From Candidatus Woesearchaeota archaeon (GTDB taxonomy: Archaea > Nanobdellota > Nanobdellia > Woesearchaeales > JAFGLG01), in NCBI GenBank assembly GCA_016928155.1, contig JAFGLG010000007.1, forward strand, positions 1 to 58,972: DNA of 58,972 nt, in the 5' to 3' direction. The notes beneath the pieces were generated by a model. The model was given only the letters and a program-made list of their open reading frames with translations. It was not told the origin of the DNA and searched no databases. How positions within the stretch are numbered: the stretch's first letter is position 1; every line of letters begins with the position of its first letter. The position numbers and the translations under genes were made by a program. This document shows positions 49,918-58,972 of this stretch, piece by piece.

Positions 49918-52900
49918 GTTGCAGTGGTCCCGTCGACAACCCTGACTTTTATGACAGGGGATATCTGTGTGTGGCCGGCATTGTCAGATGCCTTGATAGT
50001 GAACTGCTTGAATGCCTCATTCCCTGAAGCCAATGTGATTGATGCTGCCGGTATCATGCAGGAATAAGTCGCCCCGCCTGTGTTCGAGCATGACTGGAGA
50101 TCATTAGATCCTTCCAGCAGCTTGACATTGGACAGGTCGCCATCAGTGTCTGTGACATCAATCTCGGCGCGCACATTAGAAGCTGCAGAAACCACACAGG
50201 TCACTGAAGTCGCGTCATATGAATTGGAGCCGATATACAGGGTCGGGCTGTTCGTGAACTGGGGCGCGTTCCCTCCTGTCCCTGTGCCGCTGCAAGCATT
50301 AGTGGTGGCAACACCTGCGCAGCAGTACTTGGTGCTCACATCACCTGCCTGTATGTCCATACCATCAATATCACCATCCTTATCACAATCGCAGGCACGG
50401 GTGTTCTTCCCTTCCTGGCAGGCAGGAGATGCCTCGCATCTTGTGCGGTACTGACCCTGCGGCGCGCTGGAGTGCTCATAGCAGAACTGCTTTGATGTCC
50501 CATCACAATCATCGACATCTGTCATGCCACTGTTGCCATTGCAGTCACAGCGCTGGGTATTCGGGGTGTATCCTGTAAGATCACATCTGTTTGAACCTGC
50601 TCCTCCGGCAACGCACCTGACCTGCAGAGGCACTGTATGCTGCTGCTTGGCACCGCGATATGATGATATGATCCTGTTCCCATCGCTGGTCTCCTCATAA
50701 AGGGTCATTACAGCATTCCAAGGCCTTGGAGTGGCGTCATTGCATGTGCTTGTCGTCGAGCCAGTCGAAGTGCAGGCGATGACCATCTCGCCTGAGGTCG
50801 GGTCTGTAGAGAACCTTATCTCGACATTGGCGCATTTTAGGGTCCTTGTCTGGGCATTCCAGCCAGAGCTTCCTGTCTCGCATACAGCCGGGGTCGAGCC
50901 CATTGGTGTGAAGACACCGCTGTTCATGGTGCCGAACAGGTATTTCCATACAGAGCTGTCATATGTGAATTTGAGGACGCCGTTCTGGTTGTTGTTCTTC
51001 ACAGGATCGATGATATTGAAATTGGAGTTCTGCATCACTGTGCATGTGCTCTGCGGGCCAGCAACCTCAAACATCCACTGTTCAACCTTGAACTCAGGTC
51101 CGGGCTTAGTCAGCTCATGCAGGCCTTCATAAGCTAGGACATAAGATGATGGTGCAGAAGCCCTCTGTGTCCCGTCTCCGAGAGAAGCCCCGTTCTGGTT
51201 CCTCACATCGACCTCGAGCCAGTACTGCCTGAAATCATCTCCGGGGTAATCTATTATTATCCTTGAGTTTATATTGAGGGCATCATCCAGCCCATACATG
51301 CTCTGGACAGCTGACGGCGGAACCTCGAACCTCGCAGAGCCGTTCGCATCATTCGCAGACGGACACTGGTAAGATGCGGTGCCGATGTCAAAGCTGCACT
51401 CAGCAGGCGAATCGCCTATCTCAGATATCTCCTGTTCAACGAATCCAGTTTCCCAGTCGCCACGGCTTGTGGAGTCTGTAGATGTACGGTATTCATATTC
51501 AACCCTTACCTTGTCATAGCGCACTTGGTTTCTTGGCTCAGTCGATATATCGACGAACTTCTCGACATTCAGCACCTGGCTGTCTGTCAGCCCACCATTG
51601 CCGAAGAAAGATGTCACTTCAACCTCCTTCTCACCTGACCTGAAAGCGCAGTCACAATAACCCCCTTCGAAATCAGGGCACTCATCGCTCGAGGAGCAAA
51701 TGAGCTTCACATGATACCTCAGCTCGTCAGCGCCAGGCAGGATGAAAAGGCCAACATGATATATGTGGCTTGCGTAGCCTGAAATCGGGTCATAGGTCAT
51801 GAACCTCCTGGTCGCAGGGAACACAGCAACAGTCGGATTGAGCGGTATCTCGACAGCAGAGTCGACAATCCCCTCCCAGTCGATGTCCCAGTCACCTGTG
51901 AAGGCAGCCACGCACACAGCATGCACGAGCTTCTTCTCGACAAATATAGCCTTTACCAGGTTGGTGTCACCATACCTGCCCTGGATACCCTGCCTAACCT
52001 CAGCACCTGCGTTCCCGATGAACTGGAGCATGCCAAGGCCTCCCTCATAAGACTGGCCCAGGCCGTAATTAGGCCTCTCTGTGATGCAGGCAATAGAATA
52101 GTATATGAGATCGCAAATGTAAGTCGATATCGCAGCCTGGCAGATCCCTGAGCTTCCATCACCAGTGTAAAGGATCTGCTGGAAGCAGTTCATTATGACC
52201 TGAAGGATTCTCCTGTAATGCCCAAGATAAGAGGTTATGCCCGACAGGCAGACACATTGTATTGTCCTGAGAAGGCCTGAGGTCGGGTCAACCACATACT
52301 TCCTCATGGTGGTCTGGCCAGTGCACACCTGCCTCACAATCGATTCAGGGACCTTCTTCTCGACGCCCCCTGTGGTGCCGGTCTGCTGGGTCTGGCCTGA
52401 ACCGAGTATAGTTATCACCATGTCAGAAGTCGTGGTATACTTCGGCCACGAATTGCTCGTATACTTAAGCTTCCCCTCGGCATACTGGTCGCAGACAGTG
52501 CTTGTTATTGGTATCTCTCCGACAATCGCGACATCATCACTCTCATCAATCTTATTGCCTTCACTGTTCAGAACAACCCTCTTCTCTGTCTTCGCAGTAT
52601 AAGCTTTCCAGCTCGGGCCTGTCGCAGTCTCGGTCTTCTTCATGACGAACAGCTGATCCTCTATGGTGATCCGGACCTCGCTGCCCTCTTCACCGCCCTT
52701 GCACAGCTTGAAATCAGCCAGGTACCTGAAAAGGGATTTCCAGCCACCGCACTCCTGCTTCTGTGCTTCCTCATTGAAGCCTTTGGTATAATAATTCTTG
52801 GACTGGTTCGCAGGAGCGTTTGCAGCAGCCAGGCACTGTGATTCCTTGAACTCATCCATGCCCCAGCATCCTGAGCTCCACTCCATTATGTACTCGTCAT

Positions 52901-55900
52901 CACAGCAATCAGGGTCAGCCTCTCCCTGAGGCAGGACACGCCTGACCTTGCAGTGATCCTGGAGCTTCTGCTCCTGCTGGTAATACTTGTATGTCTCCAG
53001 ATAGTTGACCCCTTCGCAATGGGACAGCTTCCTCTCTTTCGATGCAGATGAACCTTTATTTTCTGATGAAGACGAGCCTGTCCCATCATTGTTCTTCTCC
53101 CTGATGTAAGCCTCGAAAGACGGCACAGGAGGACATGAGACACGGTCACAGACCCAGTGGAGGGCATCCCAGACGCTAAGTGTGGAAAGCTTTGCCTTAT
53201 AGCACTGTGTGCACTTGTCGTCGTCAGCCCCGTTCTTCTGGCAGACGATATTATCCTTTGTGCTCCGGCCGCAATAGCAGTCCTGGAAACCTGCACCCTT
53301 GCATTCGAATATCTCAAGCACCTTCTTGACCAGCCAGGCAGCCCAGAGCCCGATGCAGGCAACGATGGTGTATTGAGTTATTTTCCTGATGGGTTCATAT
53401 ATAGCATCAATCGCCTCAATAGTCTGATTAAGAGCATGTATGGACCAATTAAGGAACTCCTCGGGGATAACACCTGGGTCAATCCTCGGCTCTATCATGA
53501 GCTCGACATTCCAGCACTGCTTCTGGGGCCTGCTGTATGTCCTTGTCGGATCCCAGGAGTCGTTGTTCTGATAGGTGATGGTTATCATCAGGGGCAGCCT
53601 GACACAGCCAATCTCCTCAGGGGCGTAACCCCATTCAGTATAAGGAAGATCGAAGCACTCGCCCATCCTGTGATTGCTGATGTTCTCCTCCCTCTGATAA
53701 TAAGTCCAGTTTGAGCCTGCAGGATTAGGATCATGCTTGAAAGTGAGAGTCACATAGCCGTACTTCCTGTCAGCCGACCACCTGTTGTCATCAATCCTCT
53801 GCACCCAGTCGACATCATAGTTCATTGTCAAGTCTTCCTGAGACAGCGGGGGCTCGCTTATATCCACACCGCTAATCCTCGGCTCATTCCCATAACCCTG
53901 CCATGAAAGATTCACTGAGAAACCTACCTGGGCCATCCCCTCAAGGATGAGCCTCGGGTTGAGTGAACCAGGTGTTATGTCGCCTACGCGGATATTCCAG
54001 TCAGAGCCCTGGCCGCAGAGCGTATAGCGGACATTCGAGCTCTGCACTGCAGTCAGACCGACCCTGTCTATCACTATTATCTTGACATCATTGTCCCAGA
54101 ACTCGCCTTCATCATTGTATGAACTGCCCTGCCCATACCCTCCTGTGCCGCTGTAGCCGCTGCTGGAATTGTAGACCCTGTCCAGGACGACTTCAATCTC
54201 GAAATAGCCTTCAGCGTCAGTATGAGAAACATAATCATAGTCGCCGTCATCCACATCGCATTCCTTCTTTATGATATCCAGAATCCCGCCCGATGTCAGG
54301 TGCTGGAGGAGATCAGAGCTGTCGATTATCACCTTACCGTTCACGCAGACAGCAACTGTCGCATTCTCATTCACCTTCCCTCTTATGGTAATCTCAGGTA
54401 TATACGCTGGAGAGAGGCTCGCCAGGTTGCTCTCGATTATCGTAGGCGGGCTGCTGTCGGCATAGACATCATAAGTGCCTTCCCATGTATTGCCTGTATC
54501 ATCAGTGGCTATTATCCTGAGGATGTTCGAGCCCTGCTTCATAGGCACTGATTCAGAGAATGGTCCATTGGCCTCGAAAGTGTGTGAAGGGATCCGGACA
54601 TCACATGTCTCATTTATGGTCTCAGCCTCGTTGGCCACAGAGATCCCGGTCAGAGTCACAGAGACGCTGCCAGATGGCTCGCCGATATTGCATGCATCAT
54701 CCATCGCCCTTATCTGATATGAATATGTTGCATTGGTGACCTTGACATCAAGGAAATTTGTCTGGGTGGATTCTGCCATGAGGCCAACATCAGACCTGTA
54801 GATGAGATATTTCGCCAGATCCTCTGTACCGTTCGGTGCTTCCCATTGGAGAGAGGCTCCCTGGCCTGACTGGATGACCTGAAGAGTCCTTATCTTGCCC
54901 GGAGCTAGCGTATCCTGCTCGTCGACAAGCGTGACAAAGGCCTCAATCCGGACATGCTCATTGGAAGATCCCTTTAGATCGAGAGTTGACGAGCCAAGGA
55001 CCTCAGGGATATCCTCGATACTGATCTTAGGAGCAACAACATCTACCCGGATAGTATAAGTCTTGGAATTCGAGTTCTGATTGGCATCCTTCACCTCAAT
55101 CTTCAGTGTGTTCTGCGGCTTGGATGTGTCGAGCGTGACCTGCACAGCAAATTCGCCTGAAGCTCCAACCTCAGGGACAAAAGACCGCTGGACATTCTCC
55201 ACATAGATCTTCACAGAGCTGTAAGGCCTTGTCGAGCCCCTAATAACAATCGTGGCTGTATTGGCAGTCGCAGGCACATCAGCCTCTATAGGCGGCGGAG
55301 TCAGGTCAGAGCCTGCAATGAAATTATATACCTGAGAATCTGCGCAGTTGCCCTTCCTGTCGCATGATCTGGCTTTATAATAATATTTGGAATGCTCCTG
55401 GAGATTGGAAAGGGATACTGAATGTACCTTCGAGAAAGCAGACTGATAGCTGACAAGGTTCATCAGAGGCCCATCTGAATAATACACTGTCGAGTTCGCA
55501 TCCTCATCAGTTGTCCAGCCGATGGTCGCTGAATTCAGGCTGATCGATGTGGGGCTGACATTGGTCAGCACAGGAGCAGTGACATCAGGGGCCTGCGTGT
55601 GGATTGTCAGGGGATCTGATTTCATCCCCTCATTATCATCTGTATCAACAGCAGAGACCTGATAATTGTAGGCGCGGCCCGGTTCAAGGCCATTCTGGGA
55701 GAACTGGGTCTGGGAAGTCTCATGTATCTTTGCACTGTCCCTGTAGACATGATAGCGCGCAAGGTCATCGACAGAGACAGCATCCCACACAATGGTCACA
55801 GAATCCTCACCTATTGATGTATTCCTCAGGTTGAGGACCTGGGGAGGGGGAGTGGTGTCCTTTGTCTTGAAACTCTGCGAAGATGATTCGGCCTTATAGC

Positions 55901-56201
55901 CGCTGGAATTCGTCGAAGCCACCTTGAACTGGTAGGTTGTGTCCTCCTGGAGATTCCTTATCGTGATCTGGTGGTTTATCACCATCTCGGAATTGGATTC
56001 ATGCTGATCCAGGTTGCCAGGACCATATGCGATCAGGCTGTCAGCCTGCTGGTCAGTACGCCATGTGATTGTGACGCTTGATGTCTGCGGGTCGGCCTTC
56101 ACATCTGCTATCTGCAGTGCAGATGATATCGGGAGGAGTATTATGAAATAGCATAAGAACAGTGCGACAATGCCGGTCATCCTTTTCATCAGTCCATTCA
56201 T
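49911..56201 (-). CDS. Giant Fn3/Ig surface protein (2096 residues)
   Basis: The ATG at 56201 overlaps the stop of the upstream gene (ATGA). A signal peptide (about 1-30) precedes at least four fibronectin-III-like domains (about 30-113, 115-203, 205-295 and 430-520; e.g. VTITWRTDQQADSLIAYGPG) and Ig-like domains. A middle region (about 920-1400) contains hydrophobic stretches (YTIVACIGLWAAWLV) and many cysteines, partly in CxxC pairs. The C-terminal third is beta-rich with a dockerin-like, calcium-type DCDKDGDIDGMD segment. The C-terminus is VRVVDGTTATC with no anchor. Likely an adhesin or structural surface protein (inference). Confidence 0.85.
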   Translation of the reverse strand: MNGLMKRMTGIVALFLCYFIILLPISSALQIADVKADPQTSSVTITWRTDQQADSLIAYGPGNLDQHESNSEMVINHQITIRNLQEDTTYQFKVASTNSSGYKAESSSQSFKTKDTTPPPQVLNLRNTSIGEDSVTIVWDAVSVDDLARYHVYRDSAKIHETSQTQFSQNGLEPGRAYNYQVSAVDTDDNEGMKSDPLTIHTQAPDVTAPVLTNVSPTSISLNSATIGWTTDEDANSTVYYSDGPLMNLVSYQSAFSKVHSVSLSNLQEHSKYYYKARSCDRKGNCADSQVYNFIAGSDLTPPPIEADVPATANTATIVIRGSTRPYSSVKIYVENVQRSFVPEVGASGEFAVQVTLDTSKPQNTLKIEVKDANQNSNSKTYTIRVDVVAPKISIEDIPEVLGSSTLDLKGSSNEHVRIEAFVTLVDEQDTLAPGKIRTLQVIQSGQGASLQWEAPNGTEDLAKYLIYRSDVGLMAESTQTNFLDVKVTNATYSYQIRAMDDACNIGEPSGSVSVTLTGISVANEAETINETCDVRIPSHTFEANGPFSESVPMKQGSNILRIIATDDTGNTWEGTYDVYADSSPPTIIESNLASLSPAYIPEITIRGKVNENATVAVCVNGKVIIDSSDLLQHLTSGGILDIIKKECDVDDGDYDYVSHTDAEGYFEIEVVLDRVYNSSSGYSGTGGYGQGSSYNDEGEFWDNDVKIIVIDRVGLTAVQSSNVRYTLCGQGSDWNIRVGDITPGSLNPRLILEGMAQVGFSVNLSWQGYGNEPRISGVDISEPPLSQEDLTMNYDVDWVQRIDDNRWSADRKYGYVTLTFKHDPNPAGSNWTYYQREENISNHRMGECFDLPYTEWGYAPEEIGCVRLPLMITITYQNNDSWDPTRTYSRPQKQCWNVELMIEPRIDPGVIPEEFLNWSIHALNQTIEAIDAIYEPIRKITQYTIVACIGLWAAWLVKKVLEIFECKGAGFQDCYCGRSTKDNIVCQKNGADDDKCTQCYKAKLSTLSVWDALHWVCDRVSCPPVPSFEAYIREKNNDGTGSSSSENKGSSASKERKLSHCEGVNYLETYKYYQQEQKLQDHCKVRRVLPQGEADPDCCDDEYIMEWSSGCWGMDEFKESQCLAAANAPANQSKNYYTKGFNEEAQKQECGGWKSLFRYLADFKLCKGGEEGSEVRITIEDQLFVMKKTETATGPSWKAYTAKTEKRVVLNSEGNKIDESDDVAIVGEIPITSTVCDQYAEGKLKYTSNSWPKYTTTSDMVITILGSGQTQQTGTTGGVEKKVPESIVRQVCTGQTTMRKYVVDPTSGLLRTIQCVCLSGITSYLGHYRRILQVIMNCFQQILYTGDGSSGICQAAISTYICDLIYYSIACITERPNYGLGQSYEGGLGMLQFIGNAGAEVRQGIQGRYGDTNLVKAIFVEKKLVHAVCVAAFTGDWDIDWEGIVDSAVEIPLNPTVAVFPATRRFMTYDPISGYASHIYHVGLFILPGADELRYHVKLICSSSDECPDFEGGYCDCAFRSGEKEVEVTSFFGNGGLTDSQVLNVEKFVDISTEPRNQVRYDKVRVEYEYRTSTDSTSRGDWETGFVEQEISEIGDSPAECSFDIGTASYQCPSANDANGSARFEVPPSAVQSMYGLDDALNINSRIIIDYPGDDFRQYWLEVDVRNQNGASLGDGTQRASAPSSYVLAYEGLHELTKPGPEFKVEQWMFEVAGPQSTCTVMQNSNFNIIDPVKNNNQNGVLKFTYDSSVWKYLFGTMNSGVFTPMGSTPAVCETGSSGWNAQTRTLKCANVEIRFSTDPTSGEMVIACTSTGSTTSTCNDATPRPWNAVMTLYEETSDGNRIISSYRGAKQQHTVPLQVRCVAGGAGSNRCDLTGYTPNTQRCDCNGNSGMTDVDDCDGTSKQFCYEHSSAPQGQYRTRCEASPACQEGKNTRACDCDKDGDIDGMDIQAGDVSTKYCCAGVATTNACSGTGTGGNAPQFTNSPTLYIGSNSYDATSVTCVVSAASNVRAEIDVTDTDGDLSNVKLLEGSNDLQSCSNTGGATYSCMIPAASITLASGNEAFKQFTIKASDNAGHTQISPVIKVRVVDGTTATC

Positions 56202-58174
56202 CTTATCTCAGGCCTCAGGGTCTCATGCAATGTTGCATTTGTTGAGATATAATCTATCAGGTTGTAGATATCTTCGTCATCCTGCGGAGCAGGGACCTGC
56301 TCATAGACATGGAACACTATCTCATCCCTGCCGACAAGCTCTTCATACCGCACAGTCCAGTTGGCCATGTAGCCTCCGAGCAATGTGTCCCCGCTGTCCA
56401 TCAGAAGCACATGTAGGAAATAAGTCCTTCCCTCCTCGAACAGGTCCAGTGTGATGTTCTCGCCGTCCCTTGTGAAGACAGCGTAATCCCCGAAAGTCGA
56501 ATTATCCTCAATGCTTATGAGCACCTGCTCATCGCTCTTGAGGTCGATAGGCATGCCGATATTCGTAGAGACATGCTTCTTCGCCTTGACGTCCATTGTC
56601 TTGAGCTTGTCGATGCTGATGTAGACAATATCATCAGGGCCAAGCTGGACCTCGTTCTCCTGATAGCCCTCCTTCTCAGCGATCAGGAATCCGTTGAGGC
56701 AACCGTCAGGCAGGTTTGTCACCAGCCGGTACATGCCTCCATCCTGCTTTGTCTGCCCAAGAGGACAGCCGAACTTAATGCAATTGTAGAAGATGTCGAC
56801 ATCCTTGAGCTCCATATTCGCGATTCCTCCCCCAGGGCCTGGCTGGAGTCCAGTGACACGTATATCGACCTGCCTCTCACCCGGCTCGCATGCAGCCTCT
56901 TCTGTGGCGGGTATATCAAATACATTAATGCCGAAATCAGACTTGTCTCCTTCATTGTGGTTTATTGTGACAGGCAGGGCGAACCTGAAATTATATCCTT
57001 TCCCATGCAGTGCATCCGGATCATGTATGACAATCTGGACCGGGAAGAGCACATCATACGTGAAGTGGTAGATGTTGATGCAGAGGAACCTGAGATATTT
57101 TGCCGGCCCGCTCATGGAGCCTGATTTCAGGATACCCCTGCTGCTAGGCCTCGCATATATATCCATGTCCCATTCAGGCCTGTAGATCACCATGGCATTG
57201 AGATCCTTGTACTGGCTTTGCGAGACATTGATCAGGAAATGATTATAGGAGTAGGCATCCCTGGGAAGACCGCTGTCAGGGAAATTCCTGTCATAGAAAT
57301 CCTGCATCTTGTATTGGCGCAGATCCTCATAGACCTCAACCGGCTCAAGGAAAGGCATATGGTCTGTCTCCCTGAACCTGATCTCAGGAGCCATCGCTGT
57401 CATCATATCCTGGACCTCCTGCTTGATATCCCTAAGATCCCACATGAGACTGCCGCACCTGAACTCCATCCCTGTGAAAGGTATCTTGGGATTCATGGCC
57501 ATGAGGTCTATGGTGATCCTCTCAAGGAACATATCAGACTTCTCAGTGACTGCAATCTCCCTTGCGAGGTCATACATCCTCCTGAGGCTAAGCCCTATCA
57601 CAGCACGGCTTCTCCCTATATCGACAGAAGATACAGTGCGGTCCTGTGAGTAGACCCTCAGATTGTAATCAGCCTGGAAAGCCACATCTGACCTTCCTAT
57701 CTTCACATCGATCTCAAGGTCCTGGAGCTGATTGATGCTGAACTCATCCCTGAAATCTTCAAGATTGTCCAGACAGACAGGAAGATTCTGCTTCACATAA
57801 GCCTCAAGCTGGGCTGAGATGACCTCAAAAGAGGGTGTCCTGTCCTGTCCCTTGTAAAACCAAAGGGGGACAACCGCCAGCCCTTTCGGGTCAAGCCAGA
57901 TTGCTGCTTTCCTGTTCCTCCTGACAGATTCAGGGATGTTCAGGTAGCCGCCCTGCTCTCCAATAAGCACAAGGCCGTCCTCAGCCACATCACCCAGACA
58001 GGTTTCGATATACCTTGAGATGGGTGTAGTCTTTGTGCTGAAAAAACCTGCTGTGCCAAATATTGTGACCTCTTCCTTCAGATATAAAATCAGGCCAACA
58101 GCGAACAAGATGATTATGCCCAGAATGATAAATACAGTTATCTGCCCTCTCACTCCTCTTTTTTTAAAAAGCAT
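56198..58174 (-). CDS. Pilin-like-start surface/membrane protein (658 residues)
   Basis: The ATG at 58174 lies about 29 nt from a minus-strand ATTTATATAGG (leaderless). The N-terminus (MLFKKRGVRGQITVFIILGI) matches an archaeal class III signal with cleavage after GVRG, like the 42049 gene, followed by a conserved CLGDVAEDG and GEQGGYLNIPESVRR region. The rest is beta-rich with a C-x9-C pair near residues 475-485 and a carboxypeptidase-regulatory-like beta domain. First gene of the operon continuing to the 2096-residue protein. A filament or membrane-tethered scaffold is inferred. Confidence 0.8.
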   Translation of the reverse strand: MLFKKRGVRGQITVFIILGIIILFAVGLILYLKEEVTIFGTAGFFSTKTTPISRYIETCLGDVAEDGLVLIGEQGGYLNIPESVRRNRKAAIWLDPKGLAVVPLWFYKGQDRTPSFEVISAQLEAYVKQNLPVCLDNLEDFRDEFSINQLQDLEIDVKIGRSDVAFQADYNLRVYSQDRTVSSVDIGRSRAVIGLSLRRMYDLAREIAVTEKSDMFLERITIDLMAMNPKIPFTGMEFRCGSLMWDLRDIKQEVQDMMTAMAPEIRFRETDHMPFLEPVEVYEDLRQYKMQDFYDRNFPDSGLPRDAYSYNHFLINVSQSQYKDLNAMVIYRPEWDMDIYARPSSRGILKSGSMSGPAKYLRFLCINIYHFTYDVLFPVQIVIHDPDALHGKGYNFRFALPVTINHNEGDKSDFGINVFDIPATEEAACEPGERQVDIRVTGLQPGPGGGIANMELKDVDIFYNCIKFGCPLGQTKQDGGMYRLVTNLPDGCLNGFLIAEKEGYQENEVQLGPDDIVYISIDKLKTMDVKAKKHVSTNIGMPIDLKSDEQVLISIEDNSTFGDYAVFTRDGENITLDLFEEGRTYFLHVLLMDSGDTLLGGYMANWTVRYEELVGRDEIVFHVYEQVPAPQDDEDIYNLIDYISTNATLHETLRPEIR

Positions 58175-58383
58175 GGCTCTTATTTTTATAATATCCTATA
58201 TAAATTTTATTATATAAATTTTATCTGAAATATCAAGGATTCAATCTGAAATTATCCGGAATCACAAAGAATACAAGAGATTTAATCTGAAATATGGGGT
58301 ATTCCATCTGAAATATCAAAAAAATTGCATAAAAACCCTAAAATCCAGGTAATGCCAAAGAAAACTATGGTCCTAAAGGAAAA
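58175..58383. repeat. Intergenic TCTGAAATAT-type repeats
   Basis: The word ATCTGAAATAT or a close variant occurs four times between about 58222 and 58322, in the interval that holds the promoter of the 658-residue gene. Possibly operator sites, possibly simple-sequence drift. Confidence 0.5.
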
Positions 58384-58972
58384 TCACTTTTGTTTCTTTC
58401 TGATGCTCTTTGTCACTACCCTTGATGATTCATGGTGTTCATGGCTGTTGCGCTTTCTACGATCATCATGAGGTCTTCCATGCATTTTAATGCCCGATAT
58501 CAGCCTTTGCTTGTGCTTCTCCTTGGGGGTCTCATGAACAGGATGGACAATAGGGCGAACATTAGGGTGAACAACAGGACGAACAGGGAAATTGGATTTA
58601 AGTACTAAGGCATAGTAAAAAATTGCCCATGCAAGGAAAATTGATAATACCAGGATGAAGAATCCATCTGCGAAACCAGCCAGATAAGAGATCAAGTGAG
58701 GGACCAGGAACCAGAAGATGAGCAGATAGAAAACAAAGATGACAGCATAAGGGACAATTAACCTGTGGAGCCGGATACCTGACGAGAAGGCTTTCCCTAT
58801 AGATGCACCGAACCTGTGCAGGTTCCTGAGATAATAGAATGAAAGCAGCATGAAATGAAGCATGATGGACAGGATGATGCCCAAGGCTATCATCGGCCCC
58901 TTTATCCCTGAGAAATCATATACACTCACTGTCTTCAGCAGGTATAGCAAAGGGAAGAGAATCGGTATGATG
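58384..58972 (-). CDS. Multi-helix membrane protein with basic C-terminal tail, 5' end outside window
   Basis: The frame is open to the window edge and the sequence beyond the TTG at 58950 (IIPILFPLLYLLK) continues a transmembrane helix, so the start lies outside. At least four hydrophobic segments are visible, then a hydrophilic tail rich in His, Arg, Lys and Pro (VRPVVHPNVRPIVHPVHE). No family recognised. Separated by 210 bp from the downstream surface operon. Confidence 0.7.
   Translation of the reverse strand, partial: IIPILFPLLYLLKTVSVYDFSGIKGPMIALGIILSIMLHFMLLSFYYLRNLHRFGASIGKAFSSGIRLHRLIVPYAVIFVFYLLIFWFLVPHLISYLAGFADGFFILVLSIFLAWAIFYYALVLKSNFPVRPVVHPNVRPIVHPVHETPKEKHKQRLISGIKMHGRPHDDRRKRNSHEHHESSRVVTKSIRKKQK

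Overview
The window reads as part of an archaeal genome, most likely a DPANN lineage of the Woesearchaeota/Pacearchaeota type. That placement is inference from gene content and signals; no marker gene such as rRNA or a ribosomal protein is present. Evidence: TATA boxes (TTTATAAA or TTTAAATA) lie about 26 nt upstream of many start codons, giving leaderless genes, and other genes use GGAGG/GGTGA ribosome binding sites. Three of the four tRNA genes carry bulge-helix-bulge introns. TrmB, Lrp/AsnC and winged-helix regulators, deoxyhypusine-synthase-like proteins, VapBC-type toxin-antitoxin genes, and many secreted or membrane-anchored surface proteins are also present.

Layout. 1-10 kb (mostly minus strand): a cysteine-rich repeat surface protein cut by the window start, a 1060-residue membrane protein with tandem repeats, two paralogous secreted proteins, and a CARDB-like anchored protein. 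10-17 kb: small membrane proteins, a GH15-like protein, a PlsB/PlsC-like acyltransferase, a beta-helix surface protein, a thioredoxin-fold lipoprotein whose 3' end carries a 165-bp MITE, and a cold-shock protein with an acidic repeat tail. 17-27.5 kb: a 1544-residue subtilisin-like protease overlapping a TrmB-type regulator, a small PC4-like protein, two tandem deoxyhypusine-synthase-like genes, a SET-domain protein and a double Lrp/AsnC regulator. 27.5-31.8 kb: an accessory island with a tRNA-Leu containing three introns, two toxin-antitoxin loci (one frameshifted), decayed XRE-regulator fragments, tiny genes, a class II tRNA with an anomalous GAT anticodon, an HNH nuclease and a membrane protein/winged-helix pair. 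31.9-36.3 kb: small secreted proteins, a DUF2238-like membrane protein, a PAS histidine kinase, tRNA-Pro with a truncated upstream copy, and tRNA-Thr with an intron. 36.4-42 kb: a divergent pair of large proteins, one a coiled-coil/TPR protein. 42-45.1 kb: a three-gene overlapping operon (pilin-like, secreted, DUF457-like). 45.1-49.1 kb: two paralogous hypotheticals, a duplicated nucleotidyltransferase and a hypothetical. 49.1-58.2 kb: a translationally coupled operon of a pilin-like-start membrane protein, a 2096-residue Fn3 giant and a polytopic membrane protein. 58.4 kb to the end: a partial membrane protein.

How the genes fit together. More than a third of the coding capacity appears devoted to the cell surface: adhesin-like Fn3, Ig and beta-helix proteins, cysteine-rich repeats, a surface protease, and proteins with class III (pilin-like) N-termini. 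That would suit a small archaeon living on or near a host cell (inference). The rest is mainly regulators, RNA/translation functions and small accessory modules. The strongest unusual signals are the three-intron tRNA-Leu, the GAT-anticodon class II tRNA, and a MITE whose 9-bp target duplication lets the pre-insertion gene end be reconstructed exactly.
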